From the NCBI GenBank assembly GCA_032718565.1, contig JAVGVS010000043.1, positions 2,043,557-2,107,556 on the forward strand: a stretch of DNA of 64,000 nt. Reading direction: 5' to 3'. The notes below the pieces were generated by a model. It made no database searches. It worked only from the letters and a program-made list of their open reading frames with translations, and was not told the DNA's origin. This document shows positions 35,901-48,458 of this stretch, in pieces (positions within the stretch are counted from its first letter, which is position 1; every line of letters begins with the position of its first letter). Source of the stretch: Distichodus sexfasciatus (Eukaryota; Chordata; Actinopteri; Characiformes; Distichodontidae). The position numbers and the translations under genes are program-made.

Positions 35901-36114
35901 GGCTTCACATTTTACGTGTGAAGGCTGGTTTTAATTAAGGTATAGCTATATTATTAAATTGTTGTACTATTAGATCTAGAATTAATGGCAGTCAGTTGAA
36001 GAACCTCACAAAGACAGCAAGACTCAGCTGTGTGTTTGTGGGTACATGCATGTGTGTGTGTGTGTTTGGAATGACTGTGTGTCTAGGGTCAGAGGGTTGA
36101 ATGTTGACACTCAC

Positions 36115-36183
36115 TCTGCCAACTCCTCCAAGCTTCGGTAGACATCATCTTCATTTAAAGCTGTGTCCTCTGATGGAAATGGC
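36115..36183 (-). CDS. vav2: vav2 exon: CH-acidic linker, first regulatory Tyr
   Basis: The 69-base exon opens with G (finishing Arg), encodes PFPSEDTALNEDDVY then RSLEELA, and ends with GA, the start of an Asp codon completed by the next exon. The acceptor follows gtctccag and the donor is gtgagt. The Tyr in EDDVYRSLEEL corresponds to the first acidic-region tyrosine (Tyr142 in human VAV2 numbering, from memory). Its phosphorylation helps release CH-domain inhibition. The PFPSE string directly after GIR is a VAV hallmark. It sits between two introns of about 16.5 and 15.5 kb. Confidence 0.93.
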
Positions 36184-36974
36184 CTGGAGACAGAGAGAGA
36201 GAGAGACAGAGAATTACAATATTAGCCCTCACACAAACCGAAGAAGCGCAGATCCATCAGTCAATGTGCCAGTTTACGCTGCCGCATCTATAATTCAACA
36301 GGTCGCTTTATTCATGAGCCCTCGTCTATCTCATCTGTGATTGACACCTGTAACAATGAGACAGATGTTTCAAAGACGTTTATCAGATTTCGGATGGGTT
36401 TCCACGCGGGCAGCGACAAGGCCGCAGCCAGACTGAGTGACGTGACCTCGGCCGCAGCGCTCACTTCTCACCCCCTTCTTTTAATAAGAGACGGTCAAAA
36501 GCTCTCTGCTCCAAAGGTCACAACCAAATGATAAAGAAAAACCATAGTTACTCATCCATATAGCTCAATTACAGTGCAGCAAACGCCTTCCTCAGTCTTT
36601 CTTAAGTCTTCTCCCCTCAGGAGTTTATCACCACCATCTTCTTCATCTGTCTCTCAGTCTAAGACATCACACACAGTGGATCATGAAAAAAACATGAGCC
36701 TGAAGTGATTTAGAAGCTGTGTCAGTATCACCTTAGCGGAGAGCCAGTATGTCATGCAATGTTTGTGCGCATATGTGTTACGCACTACACGTTTTGTGTG
36801 TGTGTGATGTTTATCTAGCAATGAGGGCACAGAAAATCCCCTAAAGAAATAAGAAAATAGACATTATAGAAATGGTAATTTGTCCTACAAGACAGTGTAA
36901 TATTCAAAAAAATTTAAATATTCAAAAGAAATTTAATTCTAAATAGGCAGAATGATGTTTAGGCTTATAGAGAT

Positions 36975-37187
36975 CAAAGTTGGGGGTGTTGGTGGTCTAG
37001 TGGTTAGGATACTCCTCTCTGGGCCAAGAGGTTGTGGGTTTGAATCCTGTCTTCACACTACCATCACTGGGTTCCTGAGCAAGACCCTCAACTCTATGTT
37101 GCTCTCAGGGAAACTGTCCCTGAAATTAGAAAAATGGATGTAGCTCTGGATAAGAGCGTCTGCTAAATGCCACAAATGTAAATGTAA
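36975..37187 (+). repeat. B-type SINE, best-preserved copy
   Basis: It has an A-box-like tggtctagtggttagg, a B box (gggtttgaatcc), and the tail ctggataagagcgtctgc then taaatgcc, identical in its core to the L2 tail at 32945-32985. Confidence 0.8.
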
Positions 37188-37476
37188 GTACATTTAATGT
37201 ATATTCTCTCTACGTGTTTTTACATCATGCATCATGCAAGCTTAGTGGCTTGAATATGCTTAGATTAGGGCTGCAATACATGGGATATGCAATAACATTG
37301 TTGAATGTCACAATGACAATGAGTTTATATAGTATATGTAGTGTTAATGTCTTTCTGCTTTGGGCTCCCTGCAAACACAGACCCCAGATAATGAGTGGAC
37401 TATGCAGACTAAGGTTGTGGGGTTTGCACCCTCCTTTTAAAATACGGAACGTTCACACAAAATCTCTTGTATTTAG

Positions 37477-37885
37477 GTCCTCAACTCAAAATAAATTGTG
37501 TGTTTGTCTCAGTTAGCGAATGTGAGCTCGCACGTGGGCTGTGTCCCAAGTCAAGTACTACTGCACTTTGTAGTATGGAAGGTAAGGCGCTCTTATCATA
37601 TCTTTCTCTCAGGAAACAGCCAGGGTTGTAGCTTAACAGCAGACGCACCCTATTTGACTTGGTACACCACATAGGGCGGGAAGTGACTTTTTCTTAAAAT
37701 GATGATCTTAGAAATTTTGTGTCAAAATTCTGAGTATGCAGTGGAACTTTGGTGAGCAAAATGACTCTGCCTGCACTCGCGCCCAACTCTGCCTTTATCG
37801 GCATTGGAATTGGCATTGGCAGAAATAAGCATGAAAAACACTGGATATCGGCATTGGTTACTTCACATATTGTGCATCCCTCATT
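37477..37885. repeat. dispersed repeat, copy 1 (probable MITE)
   Basis: It shares long blocks with 62600-63125: atgtgagctcgca, gggctgtgtc, ggtacaccacatag, gggaagtgactttt, caaaattctgag, gatatcggca. The right end cattgtgcatccctca-like resembles a hAT-type terminus. Confidence 0.62.
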
Positions 37886-37889
37886 TTTA

Positions 37890-38000
37890 GATAAATAATC
37901 CTATGCCTTCCCCTGAAGCTAACCCTAACCATAGCCTCAGTAATGAAAAGGAAACTTTTCTGTTCTTTTAGCTTCCTTAAAATCATTTTAATACAAAGAC
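37890..38000. repeat. CA-seeded dispersed repeat, fragment without CA tract
   Basis: Contains gctaaccctaaccatagc, ctcagtaatgaaaaggaaac and ttttagcttccttaaaatc, parallel to 50940-51170. Confidence 0.45.
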
Positions 38001-38810
38001 AAACCATTCCAGTGTGCAGGGGTAGAGCCTGAAATTAGGTCCTAGATTCTAATCTGAACATTTTTACACTTTTTAAATGTAAACTGAACTTAACTGATGA
38101 CCTCTGAAGCCCACAAAGTTGTTATGAGAGTTGTTTCCAATAAATCACACTGGACATCCTGACATTGATACACAAGTGTATGTAAGTACGCTATGAGATG
38201 CCTTAATCTCAGTGACAATATTTAATAACCCTCTTCCTGGATATGAATAACGCAGCTCTAATAAAGCCAAGAGTTCATCAGGCCTTGCTGCTCTCAAAAA
38301 AGAAGTGTAACTCAGCGTGAGAGCCGCTGCTGCCGCTGCTGTGTTGGATGAACATCACCAAGTTTTTAATTTCCCCACATCCTCCAGCCTGGAAAAGCTA
38401 CAGGACACAGTCTTAAGCAGAAACTCGCCTCCCCACCATAAACACAGCTTGAATTCCCTCCCTCCCACTCCCTGCAGCCCTCTTCCCTTTCCGCTTGAGT
38501 AAGAAGCACGCCAACGCTTGAGCCATCTCTCTGGTTTGGTCTCTGGTTTCTCCCGTATCTGAACTGTCAAGAGTCTGAGAAAAAGAATAGGACAGAAGGG
38601 GAGAAGCGGCAAACCTTCACTTCTCAAATTAATTCTAAATTCTGATCCTAAATTCAATCCTACTGAATTTTTAAGAGCTTTATAGATTTAAAGAATTTTC
38701 AGTGGTTACAATATTCTTTTTGTCCATAAAAACAAAACATATCTGGTAATATTTGTGATGTGTAGTTAAACTCCACTGCAAACAAAAGTACAACACAATA
38801 AGTGAATTTA

Positions 38811-38925
38811 AATGAGTGATTTTTTGTCACAACCAACTGTGACCTCTGCATTTGATCCATCCGTGAAGGAGCATTGCTTGGGGACGATGCCTTGCTCATG
38901 TGTACCTCAGTGGTACCTTTACTAC
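38811..38925 (-). repeat. A-type SINE fragment
   Basis: Only parts of the body remain (gacctctgcatttgatccat, gtgtacctcagtggtacctt, in plus orientation). Confidence 0.6.
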
Positions 38926-39124
38926 TGTCTAATATTGTAACATTGTGATAAGAGTCAAATATATGAAAACAAACAAAAAATCCAGCACTTACAGTGGAGT
39001 TGCAGAGTTGCCTCGTGACAACACTCATGTTAACACGCATGATTACAGAACTGTGTTTAAACAAAGAATTCTTGAGATGTTATTTTAATAATAAATAATT
39101 AAGCACATACGGATGTGTAATTTT

Positions 39125-39445
39125 TACAGGGGCGGCATGGTGGCACAAAGGTTAGCGCTGCTGCCTCACAGGTTCGATCCCAGGGTCGCCGTAGGAAATT
39201 TCTGTGAAGAGTGTGCATACTCTCCCTGTGTTCATGTGAGTTTCCCCTGGGGGTTCTGGTTTCCACCCATAGTCCAAAGGCATGCAATATAGGTTAACTG
39301 GCAACTCCAGATTGGCCCTGTAAGGTGTGAATGTGAGTGTGATTATGTAAGTGTGTGTTCCCTGCGGTGTGTTGGCGCCTGCCCAGGGTTGATCCGGTCC
39401 CCCTGTGACCCCTGTTGAGACTAAGCGGTTTGGATAATTAATGAA
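39125..39445 (+). repeat. C-type tRNA-headed repeat
   Basis: The head is gcggcatggtggcacaaagg with a strong B box (ggttcgatccc). The body is ccccctgtgacccctgttga-like and gtccaaaggcatgcaat, a pattern widespread in fish genomes. Confidence 0.75.
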
Positions 39446-39782
39446 TAATTATTACAGTGTTTTTGTTAGGAAAACTAAAGTACTTAAGTAAAGTATTTCT
39501 TTAAGCATAACAGAATAATCTCAGTCATATATTCTGACATTTTTGAAGTATTTTTCTGTTTAAAAAAGACCATCAGATTTGTATCATATTGGCAGATATC
39601 CAAATTTACAATATTGGAATTGTATCAGACATAAGGAAGAGGTATCGTGCCATGTTTAGTATATACAGGGTGACCCTAGTGTGTATATGTGTAAGACTTA
39701 TTCTCTCTTTCACCTTAGCAACAGAAGTACTATGAGTCATCGGTACCACTTAATGCAGAGGGAGAGGAAAAGAAAAAGAGGA

Positions 39783-39809
39783 AGAGAGAGAGAGAGAGAG
39801 AGAGAGAGG
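39783..39809. repeat. (GA)n microsatellite
   Basis: GA run preceded by a purine-rich stretch from 39760. Confidence 0.95.
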
Positions 39810-40859
39810 ACATATCCTTCAGTGGGGTTAAAAACTGGAGGGAAACCCCCATTAGCTCTCACACTGCTAAGGAGGGTCAGTCCCAAAGAGACAACCAGAC
39901 GAGCCGCCCCTGTAACAGCACGAATAAAAGTTAAATTTCAGACCCAATCGAACGGAAGCAATGTGGGCATGAAGCCTGAAAACAGACAAGCGAAGGACAG
40001 AGTGCAGCGTATGTGTGTGTGAAGGTCTGTGTACGTGTGTGCGCATAACCACCTGCCTCTCTCCGGTCAAGACTGTGTCTGAGACATACATTAGTGTTGG
40101 GAAGGGAAAAAAGACATAGTCCTGCATGCAATCCTGACAACTCCAATCTTCATTTTCTCATCTGAGAGCATGTCATTACATAGAAGAATGCAACCTCCAA
40201 ATGGATTTATAATTACTGTTGTGGCGCATGAATAAATAATTGCCCAGTTACTAAGGGGTGTGTCAGTCAAATCAAATCATACTCATATCTCATGCCTCGC
40301 AAAACTCAAAAAAAAAATGAATTTTGTTTTGGGCAAATAAGTCAGCCCCAATTTCATGCCACATACCATGCTCAGCACTGGGACAGCATTTGTCCTTAGC
40401 CTTACAAAAGCATTTCTAAAATACACAGATCAACGTACTGTACATGTCATTAGTCTTTTGCGTTCAGCCAGACAATGCTAATGAGAGGATTAACCAATTA
40501 ACATTTCATAAATGATAAAGAATTACATAACTACTGTACATTATGAGGATTTTAAATATTGGAGTTGGAACCAAATTTTGCTATTAGGACTTCTGGCTTA
40601 AAGAGTGTTTAATTAAAATCAACACAACATAGCCAATAACCCTCTAAGCAGGGGGCCAAAAATGTGAGAATACCACCAGTTAATATAATCATCTTTTCAA
40701 TTATCTGGATATGCTATTTCCTCCACTGCATCTGTACTGTGAAGTACATGAACATGTGGCTGTAACTTTTAATAGAACATCTGCTGTATAAGAGCTAAGT
40801 CACAACAACACAAGCAGCTTTAATAATAAATAACCAAAGCAACTTTATTTCCAATCCTT

Positions 40860-41288
40860 GACACTTGGAGAAGGCCAAAAATGTATCTGTGCCTTACTCA
40901 ACAGCACTAATCAATCTTTGTGCGACTTCTCATCCTCTCAAAGCATTGAGTGCTGCTCGTCCTGAACTTTCGCTCGAAAGAAGAGGAAGATGTATCAAGA
41001 GTTCTGGTTCCTCAGTGGTGGAAGAAACTTCCTCTCACTATCAGAATTGCATAGTCTTGTCAGTCATTTACTGTCTTAATCAATAGTTTTCTTGTATGTA
41101 CTCTTGCTGACTAAGACATTAACTTTTGACTTGTTCTCTGACAGTGTTTGGAAAGGCAGTAACTTGGCCGGCAGTAACTTGGTGAACAGCAGTTGTTGAA
41201 TTAAAGGTCTAGGTTTACAAGTATGAAAAACTTTCTTTGAGGACAACAAAGCTCTGAATCAGAGTGTCTGAGAATGCTGTGAATGTCA
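40860..41288 (+). mobile_element. L2-type LINE 3' fragment
   Basis: It resembles 32490-32985 of the larger L2 copy: an AARPELSLERR-like reading, then tcctcagtggtgga, and a decayed tail (ctgaatcagagtgtctgagaatgctgtgaatgt). It is directly followed by a SINE at 41289. Confidence 0.7.
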
Positions 41289-41528
41289 TTGGTGGTGTAA
41301 CGGTAAGGCGTTTGCCCTGTGATCAGAAGGTCACAGGTTTGAATACAGGGCTGGTAAAGTTACCACTGAGGTACTCATGAGCAAGGTACCGTCCCCAAGC
41401 ACTACTCCCTGGGCACTTGTTAGCTGCCACTGCTCCCTCACAGATGGGTTAAATGCAGAGATCACATTTCATTGTGGTGCACTGTGTGCTATGTTGTGTT
41501 CACAATGACAAATAATCACTCACTTTCA
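41289..41528 (+). repeat. A-type SINE, most complete copy
   Basis: The head ggtggtgtaacggtaaggcg resembles a tRNA A box and caggtttgaatacagg a B box. The body is gaggtactcatgagcaaggt ... tcacagatgggttaaatgc ... ttcacaatgacaaataatca. It is used as the reference for the other copies. Confidence 0.8.
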
Positions 41529-42032
41529 CAAAAATGTCGATCAGGAACACACACAACAACCATGTTCAGTCAAACCTAGTAAGATATTTATTTAGTATTT
41601 ATAATTATTTCATTCATCAATCACTATTCTTGCACTCCAACTAGTTCATCTTGTGATCTCTTACTGCCATAGTGAAGTCAAGAGTTTACTATTCACTTCA
41701 TTAGACAAAAACCCACAAAACAGCCCTGTGTTTGCCAGACAAACACCTCACATTGATTGCTAAGTCCCTAATGAGAGGTGCACAAACAGATGTGTCAGCC
41801 AGCTTCAGTCACCTCAGGTGTGCAGAGGGAAGGCACTGAATGACCAACTGTCTTTTGCAGTCTTGTGGAGAAAAAATTTAATCTGCCATATGCACCCACA
41901 GCTTTTTTGGTTACCTTTGGTGAATTACTGGGAAGGAACCAAAAGGCGAGGCCCAAAATCGGTAAACGTCTGACTGGACAGACACAGCAGCCTGAATGTG
42001 ACCAACATAACAAGCCAAGTTAATATACCAGC

Positions 42033-42406
42033 TTACATTACAACATCCCTCTCCTCAGCATTGTCGTCTACACTCTGCAAAAGTATTTCCCATTTTTCAT
42101 CCATAGATTCTTTCATACATTAGAGCCATCGGACTTCGACACTACAAGAACATGGCTTGTACCGAACAGCAAAGAACTGTACTGTTGTCTTAAGAGACAA
42201 AAGTGTTTTATTAAAAGGTTTACATCCTCTTGGGGAAAAACAGAAAACTGGGCCAATTTCTCCATCATCTTAGAAGCAGCATCTCTGTTGTCGTGTAGAG
42301 ACGTGAGTAGAGCCTGATCAGTCAGCACCATGATGAGCACGGTGCCATCGCTCTGCCCAATAGGGCCATACACCATCTGCTCTAAAACACCTGCGAATGC
42401 TGTCAC
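42033..42406 (-). pseudogene. unassigned coding-like block, possible exon or gene relic with one frameshift
   Basis: On the minus strand 42406 to 42116 is open, with protein-like composition: it includes VYGPIGQSDGTVLIMV, LHDNRDAASKMMEKLAQF and FPQEDVNLLIKHF, suggesting amphipathic helices. It stops at 42113-42115. A +1 shift just before that stop continues as MKESMDEKWEILLQSVDD and NAEERDVVM, then a stop at 42033-42035. Two possible acceptors (AG before 42405 and before 42390) follow a TG-rich tract. I do not recognise the family. It is not a VAV domain and not one of the transposases or reverse transcriptases seen here. It could be a terminal exon of a nested same-strand gene, or a retrocopy relic. 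Chance openness is possible but the residue mix argues against it. Confidence 0.42.
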
Positions 42407-42456
42407 TGGGTGGGCGCACACACACACACAAACACTATGCATGCATGTACACATAC

Positions 42457-42855
42457 TAGAGATAAAATTAGATAAAAAATCGAATCATGATTTTCTCTGT
42501 TGATTCAAAATAGATTCAATCATTCCAAAAAACGATTCATTTTTTTCAACTAACATTTAGGCACTAGTTTACTTTTTCTCTGACACGAGTTCAGCTCGCC
42601 AATCCTATAGATGGCGCAATGTCAGCACCTGAGCATGAAGGACATGCAGTCAGTATGCATTACATTTAGTAAGCTACATTTGATTCAGTGTGATTTTTCG
42701 TTAATCTGCCACAGTCAAATGGGAAAAGTAGCTCAAACCACCAATCTAGAAACAAATTCATCTAAGCATTGAAACATGAATCAATTTTGAATCGAATCGT
42801 GAACCCAAGAATCAGAATCCAATCGAATCGTGCACCCCTAAATCGTGCACCCCTA
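42457..42855. mobile_element. hAT-type MITE
   Basis: The right end reversed is taggggtgcacgatt. The left end tagagataaaa is decayed. The flanks acacatac and aaacatac match at 7 of 8 bases. The interior is full of gattcgattc-type strings. It begins about 50 bases from the coding-like block at 42033-42406. Confidence 0.58.
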
Positions 42856-45800
42856 AAACATACAGACATGCAGTCAAGCCTAAAGAAACATTCACCCAAC
42901 CAAATGATGGCAAACTAAATCTCATCAAACACATGTGCATGCACACACACAAACATACAGAGAGACACAAACAGATACACACCAACATGCATGTATGCTC
43001 ACAGATAGACGGACACACACACAGCCACACAAGCACTCACAAAGAGCTGTCTCATGAGGTTCAGACCGCCTGGCTGACGAACTTGATACCATTAGAAATC
43101 AACAAGACATGAAAGATGGCTGTTCACATTTTCACACTGATTCCTGCCTAAAACACACAAGCTCACAGAAGCTTTAATTAGCTTTGGCAGTCGCATCAGT
43201 CTCAATCCAATTTTATTTGTGTCTGACCACACACCATGCTCGTCTTTTTATCTCTCGCAAACACATATTTGCTGTTCGTTCACAATGTGCTACTTATGAA
43301 TACTAAATCAAAAGTGGCACGGCTATTAGTGATCTGCCATGAAAGTAAGTCAAATAAATATGTGAAAAATGCTTCAGTTTCTAATGGGTTTGGGAAGATT
43401 AAAACAGAATCGTGCCTTGATTACACTCGCATAGCACTGCCCTAAGCATTCTCTTTGACTCTGACTCCAAAAACATATTTATTATGGGGCTTGTGAGCAA
43501 AGTATACTCCGTGAAAAAGCCTATTTGGTAAATGCTGGCGCCTATTTGACCCATTTGTGCAAAGAGAAAGACTCGTATCCCAAATACCTCTTTACTTTCT
43601 TAGCCTCCCTTTCTCTCATTTTTGCCTGCCAGTTTTCATATCTCTTCTGTGTCTCACACTCTTGTTTTCTTCAATACCCACCTCCATCAGACTTTCACCT
43701 TGGGTGTCAAAATATTGATTTCCTTAAAACGCTGTTTCGGTTGCAATCAGTTAAAACGTGTGCAGGGGATGAGGCATGAGGTTCACTGTCAGGATGGAGA
43801 GCAGAGGAGAGATGAAAGAATTAATGCTACATTTATCTAGCACTTTTCTAGACATCCAAAGTGCTTTATAGAGTCAATATTTCTCCACTTCTCCACTCTA
43901 CCTGGATGATGCTCAAGCAGCTATTCTGCACTGAGGTGGTGGTGAAGGGGTAGAAATTAATTCACCTGTTAGAGAAGAGTCATGATGGCTGAGTTTAACA
44001 GGGCATCAGTGTTCCACACAACCATTAAAGAAAGATAACCAGGGATTTTTATGGGCTCAGAGTCAGGACCTCAGTTTTAGGACAGCCCCAAATTTAAAGG
44101 ACAATGTCTCCATGACAGCACTGGGACACTGTATTTGACCAATCTGATAAGTTTATGGTCTGACCTGTGGAACAGATTACCTATATACATGACATACCAG
44201 CACTTAGACCAGAATATTTTCTCTGTCATGTCTACACCCTGACTGCTGCAAAATCTAACAATTAGGACAAACAAAAATCAGGTTAAAAGTTGTGTAGTGT
44301 AAACCTTGTTTAAGCTAAAATTGGTTCCTCACTTCACAAGAATCTTTGAATTAGAAGTGTTATCATGTTGTAAAGCTGTTCAAACAGGTTCCACCATTAA
44401 GGCACCAAATTCAATGTGCAGGTAGTTTTGCAGATGTTTGCATAATATCCTTGGACTTTTAACATCTACAGGACAGGACAGAGGCAGAAAACAAATCAAA
44501 CAACTTTCTAAACCTTCTATGTATGGTAATGCTTGACAAGGAAATCTTGCTTATATTTCATGCCATAGAGACTTAACTGCTCTTATGTATGGTGCAGTGA
44601 TTTCCTGAAATTGAGACTCTTTGAGGAACAAGTTTAAAGAACAAATTTCCACAAATTCAAATAAGATGTTAGAAAGAGGGCAGAAACATGCTTTTAAAAG
44701 GGGCCTTCAATTAGAAAGATTTCTTCTTTAACTTGGTGAAGTGGAACATTAACGGAGCACAATTATCTGCTAGTGTGATGGGATAATTTCACTTGATAAG
44801 ACTACTTGAAATCTCATTAGGAATTAACAACCCCTAGAAATAGGCTAAATAATCTTGCTAGGTAAGTAACGAGCTATCAGAAGCACGCAGGAGTGTGAGC
44901 CTCAGGCGCTTTTGGAGTTTTATCCCATCTGGGCCGGAGATAAAGTGCTTTTACACTGCTGCGTCCATCACAGCCCAGATCTACAGATGCTCAGACAGCA
45001 GCCTGAGACACCATCTGATATCTATTGCTAAAGGAAACAAAGCTAGTGTCAGGACCCCAGGTTACTAAAGGGAGGGAGACCTGACGTGGGATACCTGGCC
45101 GACACTCTACTGGGGGAACATGAACATCGCTCTCAAAACATGCACTGTTTGATATGTCTGAACCCTCTCTGCACGTCACGTTGCCTGTTTGATCATGCTG
45201 CAAGATGTAAAGGGTACATTTATCTTTGTAAAACTTCACTTTGTCTATTTAATGCATGAATAATCTGAATGATTATTCATTGAGATATTCAATGTTATAA
45301 CAAAACATCACCATGTGGAGCTGTAAAAGCCAGATTGTGAAGTAGAAAACGAGCTGTGGTGTCGAAGGTTATTAAATAAAAGGCTAAAATTTCAGTAAAA
45401 CTCGGACAAAGGCACAAAGAATAGCATTTATATTTATTAAGTTTATATACATGTCAAGGAAACTTTGTGTAGCAGAGGTAGAACAACAGGCTCACGTTAT
45501 ATTATCTGAATGTTTTTGAGTGTTTCATTAAATAATCACAAGGCGATTACTATTAGCCAGTATGAACTAACTGGCTGTTCATGTATAACAGGAATTAAAT
45601 GAAAAACAAACAAACAAAATGAAGACCATGATATGAGTGTTTTAATTACATTATTTGACTTTAAAAGAACACACTTTTCGTATTCTTTTACATGTGAGTT
45701 ACTTATTAACATTGTAATATTTTTGTTTTCTTGTTGTACTGCCTATAACAGTATAACACAATAACATGTAGTCTTGGTGAAGTCTCTTAAGTAACTACAC

Positions 45801-46478
45801 ATAACAAATATTGAGGAAAGTCTTTGATTATATTGTGCTGAAAAAAAAAAATTTAATATGATATATCTTATTATTAGCTAACCTAATGTTCATACTTAAC
45901 ATTATAATAATTTTTTAAAAGCTTATATATTTTATATTGCCGACTTGTGGTCTCTGAAAGTTATTATTACTGATTAAAAATAAACGCAAGCCACTTGAAT
46001 AAACTGGACAATATGCATATTAGAAATCTAACTGAAATGTTGGCTAAGTTTACATACAATAAATGAAAATAAATGAAGCAAACAGAGTTAATCACAGTGT
46101 CTACACTTACTTTTTTTATTTGAACAAGTGAAACAGCGTAAGCAGGAAGCAACCGTGTAACACAGTATTGTATACATCTAGTGCACATTTTAGTATGGAA
46201 TGGCCGATGTCAGGCAGTGTTTAGTTGTAGGATCATTAACCTTAATTTTATTAGTGTCCAATGTAATTACACATTGGCATACATCACTTAAAGCCAGATA
46301 ATTTAGGAGCACTGACTAGTTGTGAGAAGCAATCAGACATAAATGGAACAGCACTGACGCAGCACATTGTGAAAGTCTGTAAAACACTGTTTCTTATTTC
46401 ACCTGGATTTGTCATATCATAATCATAAACCATGCAATAAATTGTTTGCCTCATTTTTCTCTCTCTCTTTCACATATA

Positions 46479-48047
46479 CAGTAGTGTGCAAAACTTTTAG
46501 GCAGTTGTGAAAAAATGCTGTAAACAAAGAATGCTTTCAAAAATGGAAGTGTTAATCATTTATTTTCATCAATCAAAATGCAGAGAATGAACAAAAGAGA
46601 AATCTAAATCAAATCAATATTTGGTGTGACCACCCTTTGCCTTCAAAACAGCATCAATTCTTCTAGGTACACTTGCACACAGTTTTTGAAGGAACTCGGC
46701 TGGTAGGTTGTTCCAAACATCTTGGAGAACTAACCACAGATCTTCTGTGGATGTAGGCTTTCTCACATCCTTCTGTCTCTTCATGTAATCCCAGACACAC
46801 TCAATGATGTTGAGATCAGGGCTCTGTGGGGGCCATACCATCACTTCCAGGACTTCTTGTTCTTCTTTACACTGAAGATAGTTCTTAATGACTTTGGCTG
46901 TATGTTTGGGGTTGTTGTCCTGCTGCAGAATAAATTTGGGGCCAATCATACGCCTCCGTGATGGTATTGTATGATGGATAAGTATCTGCCTGTATTTCTC
47001 AGCATTGAGAACACCATTAATCCTGACCAAATCTCCAACTCCATTTGCAGAAATGCAGCACCAAATGTTCAAGGAACCTCCACCATGCATCACTGTTGTC
47101 TGCAGATACTCATTATTGTACCGCTCTCCAGCCCTTCGACGAATAAACTGCCTTCTGCTACAGCCAAATATTTCAAATTTTGACTCATCAGTCCAGAGCA
47201 CCTGCTGCCATTTTTCTGCACCTCAGTTCCTATGTTTTTATGCATACTTGAGTCGCTTGGCCTTGTTTCCACATCGGAGGTATGGCTTTTTGGCTGCAAC
47301 TCTTCCATGAAGACCACTTCTGGCGAGACTTCTTCGTACAGTAGATGGGTGTACCTGGGTCCCACTGGTTTCTGCCAGTTCTGAGCTGATGGCACTGCTG
47401 GACATCTTCCAGTTTCGAAGAGTAATAAGCTTGATGTGTCTTTCATCTGCTGCACTAAGTTTCCTTGGCCGACCACTGTGTCTACGATCCTCAACGTTGC
47501 CCGTTTCTTTGTGCTTTTTCAAAAGAGCTTGAACAGCACATCTTGAAACCCCAGTCTGCTTTGAAATCTTTGTCTGGGAGAGACTTTGCTGATGCAGTAT
47601 AACTACCTTGTGTCTTGTTGCTGTGCTCAATCTTGCCATGACATGAAACTGTCTTCCACAACCTCACCTCGGTAGCAGAGTTTGGCTGTTCCTCACCCAG
47701 TCTTAAGCCTCCTACACAGCTGTTTCTGTTTCAGTTAATGACTGTGTTTCAACCTACGTGTGACATTGATGATCATTAGCACCTGTCTGGTATAACTGGT
47801 TGATCACACACCTGACTACAATCCTACAAAATCCCTGACTTTGTGCAAGTGTACCTATAAGAATTGATGCTGGTTTGAAGGCAAAAGGTAGTAACACCAA
47901 ATATTGATTTGATTTAGATTTTTCTTTTATTTGCTTACTTTGCATTTTGTAAATTGATAAAAATAAACAATCATTATTTATATTTCTGAAAGCATTCTTT
48001 GTTTACAGCATTTTTTCACACCTGCCTAAAACTTTTGCACAGTACTG
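46479..48047 (-). mobile_element. Tc1-type transposon, nearly intact
   Basis: A 1,569-base element with TA on both sides (46477-46478, 48048-48049). The terminal inverted repeats start cagtagtgtgcaaaacttt on the left and cagtactgtgcaaaagttt on the reversed right. A second shared block (gctgtaaacaaagaatgc) lies just inside. The transposase gene fills the centre on the minus strand. The family differs from the element at 9263-10765 in both ends and protein. Confidence 0.93.
46614..47639 (-). pseudogene. Tc1 transposase with two nonsense codons
   Basis: From ATG at 47639 the frame runs to a stop at 46614-46616, 342 codons including the stop, the normal size for Tc1 transposases (about 340). It is broken only by TAA at 47238-47240 and TGA at 47223-47225, both in the same frame, with no frameshift seen. 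Order: paired-like helix-turn-helix (SLSQTKISKQTGVSRCAV), GRPRK linker, then the DDE domain with LWTDESKFEIFG, QQDNNPKHTAK and SPDLNIIECVWD. All three acidic positions appear present. The TGA replaces what is usually Trp. Probably a recent insertion that decayed only slightly. Confidence 0.93.
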
Positions 48048-48365
48048 TATATGAATAGGTTAGTCTTATATATAGTCTTATAGGTTAGTTTTATATATAT
48101 ATACATGACATAAGACTAGACTATACGCAGCCACACAGGCTTGATACGCAAGTACCAACTGATGTGTACTGTCATGATATTGTACTGACAATGGAGAGAC
48201 AGACAGGAGGAGAAGAAAGAGACGAGAAGGAACACAAGAAACATGGGAATGGGAGGTGGAGGAACCGAAAAGGGGGATTGAGCATAGGGGAGGGGATGAA
48301 AGCTTTCATGTCTCTTGCCATCCTTTATGTTTTACAGATAAAATCAGTTTTTGGCATGCATGCAT

Positions 48366-48389
48366 CCCTTTCTCTCTTTCTCTTTCTCT

Positions 48390-48436
<47 letters not shown>

Positions 48437-48458
48437 TCACACACACACACACACACCT
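48366..48458. repeat. compound (CT)n-(CA)n microsatellite
   Basis: ctttctctttctc units pass into a (CT)n run and then a (CA)n run. Confidence 0.95.

Larger units (their letters stand above)
20602..36114 (-). other. vav2: vav2 intron, 15.5 kb
   Basis: Recognisable contents are a (CA)n tract, a CA-seeded dispersed repeat (21585-21780), a reversed SINE (25441-25698), an RTE-like LINE tail (25925-26068), a Tc1 relic (30035-30290), an L2 LINE and SINE cluster (31540-33828) and two nested MITEs (34969-35900). The stretches 21800-25430, 26100-30000, 30430-31530 and 33850-34480 show no supportable gene. The block 34480-34800 is GC-rich and repeat-free. Confidence 0.8.

Noticed and set aside
37920..37940. 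Interstitial telomere repeat (ctaaccctaacc)
   Set aside because: Only two units, and it is part of the CA-seeded dispersed repeat family.
41289..41350. tRNA gene
   Set aside because: A and B box-like parts are SINE heads, repeated many times here, without a foldable full tRNA.
43005..43080. Possible small minus-strand exon reading GGLNLMRQLF before a gtgagtg donor
   Set aside because: The open part is very short, its phase does not fit the coding-like block at 42033-42406, and no family was recognised.
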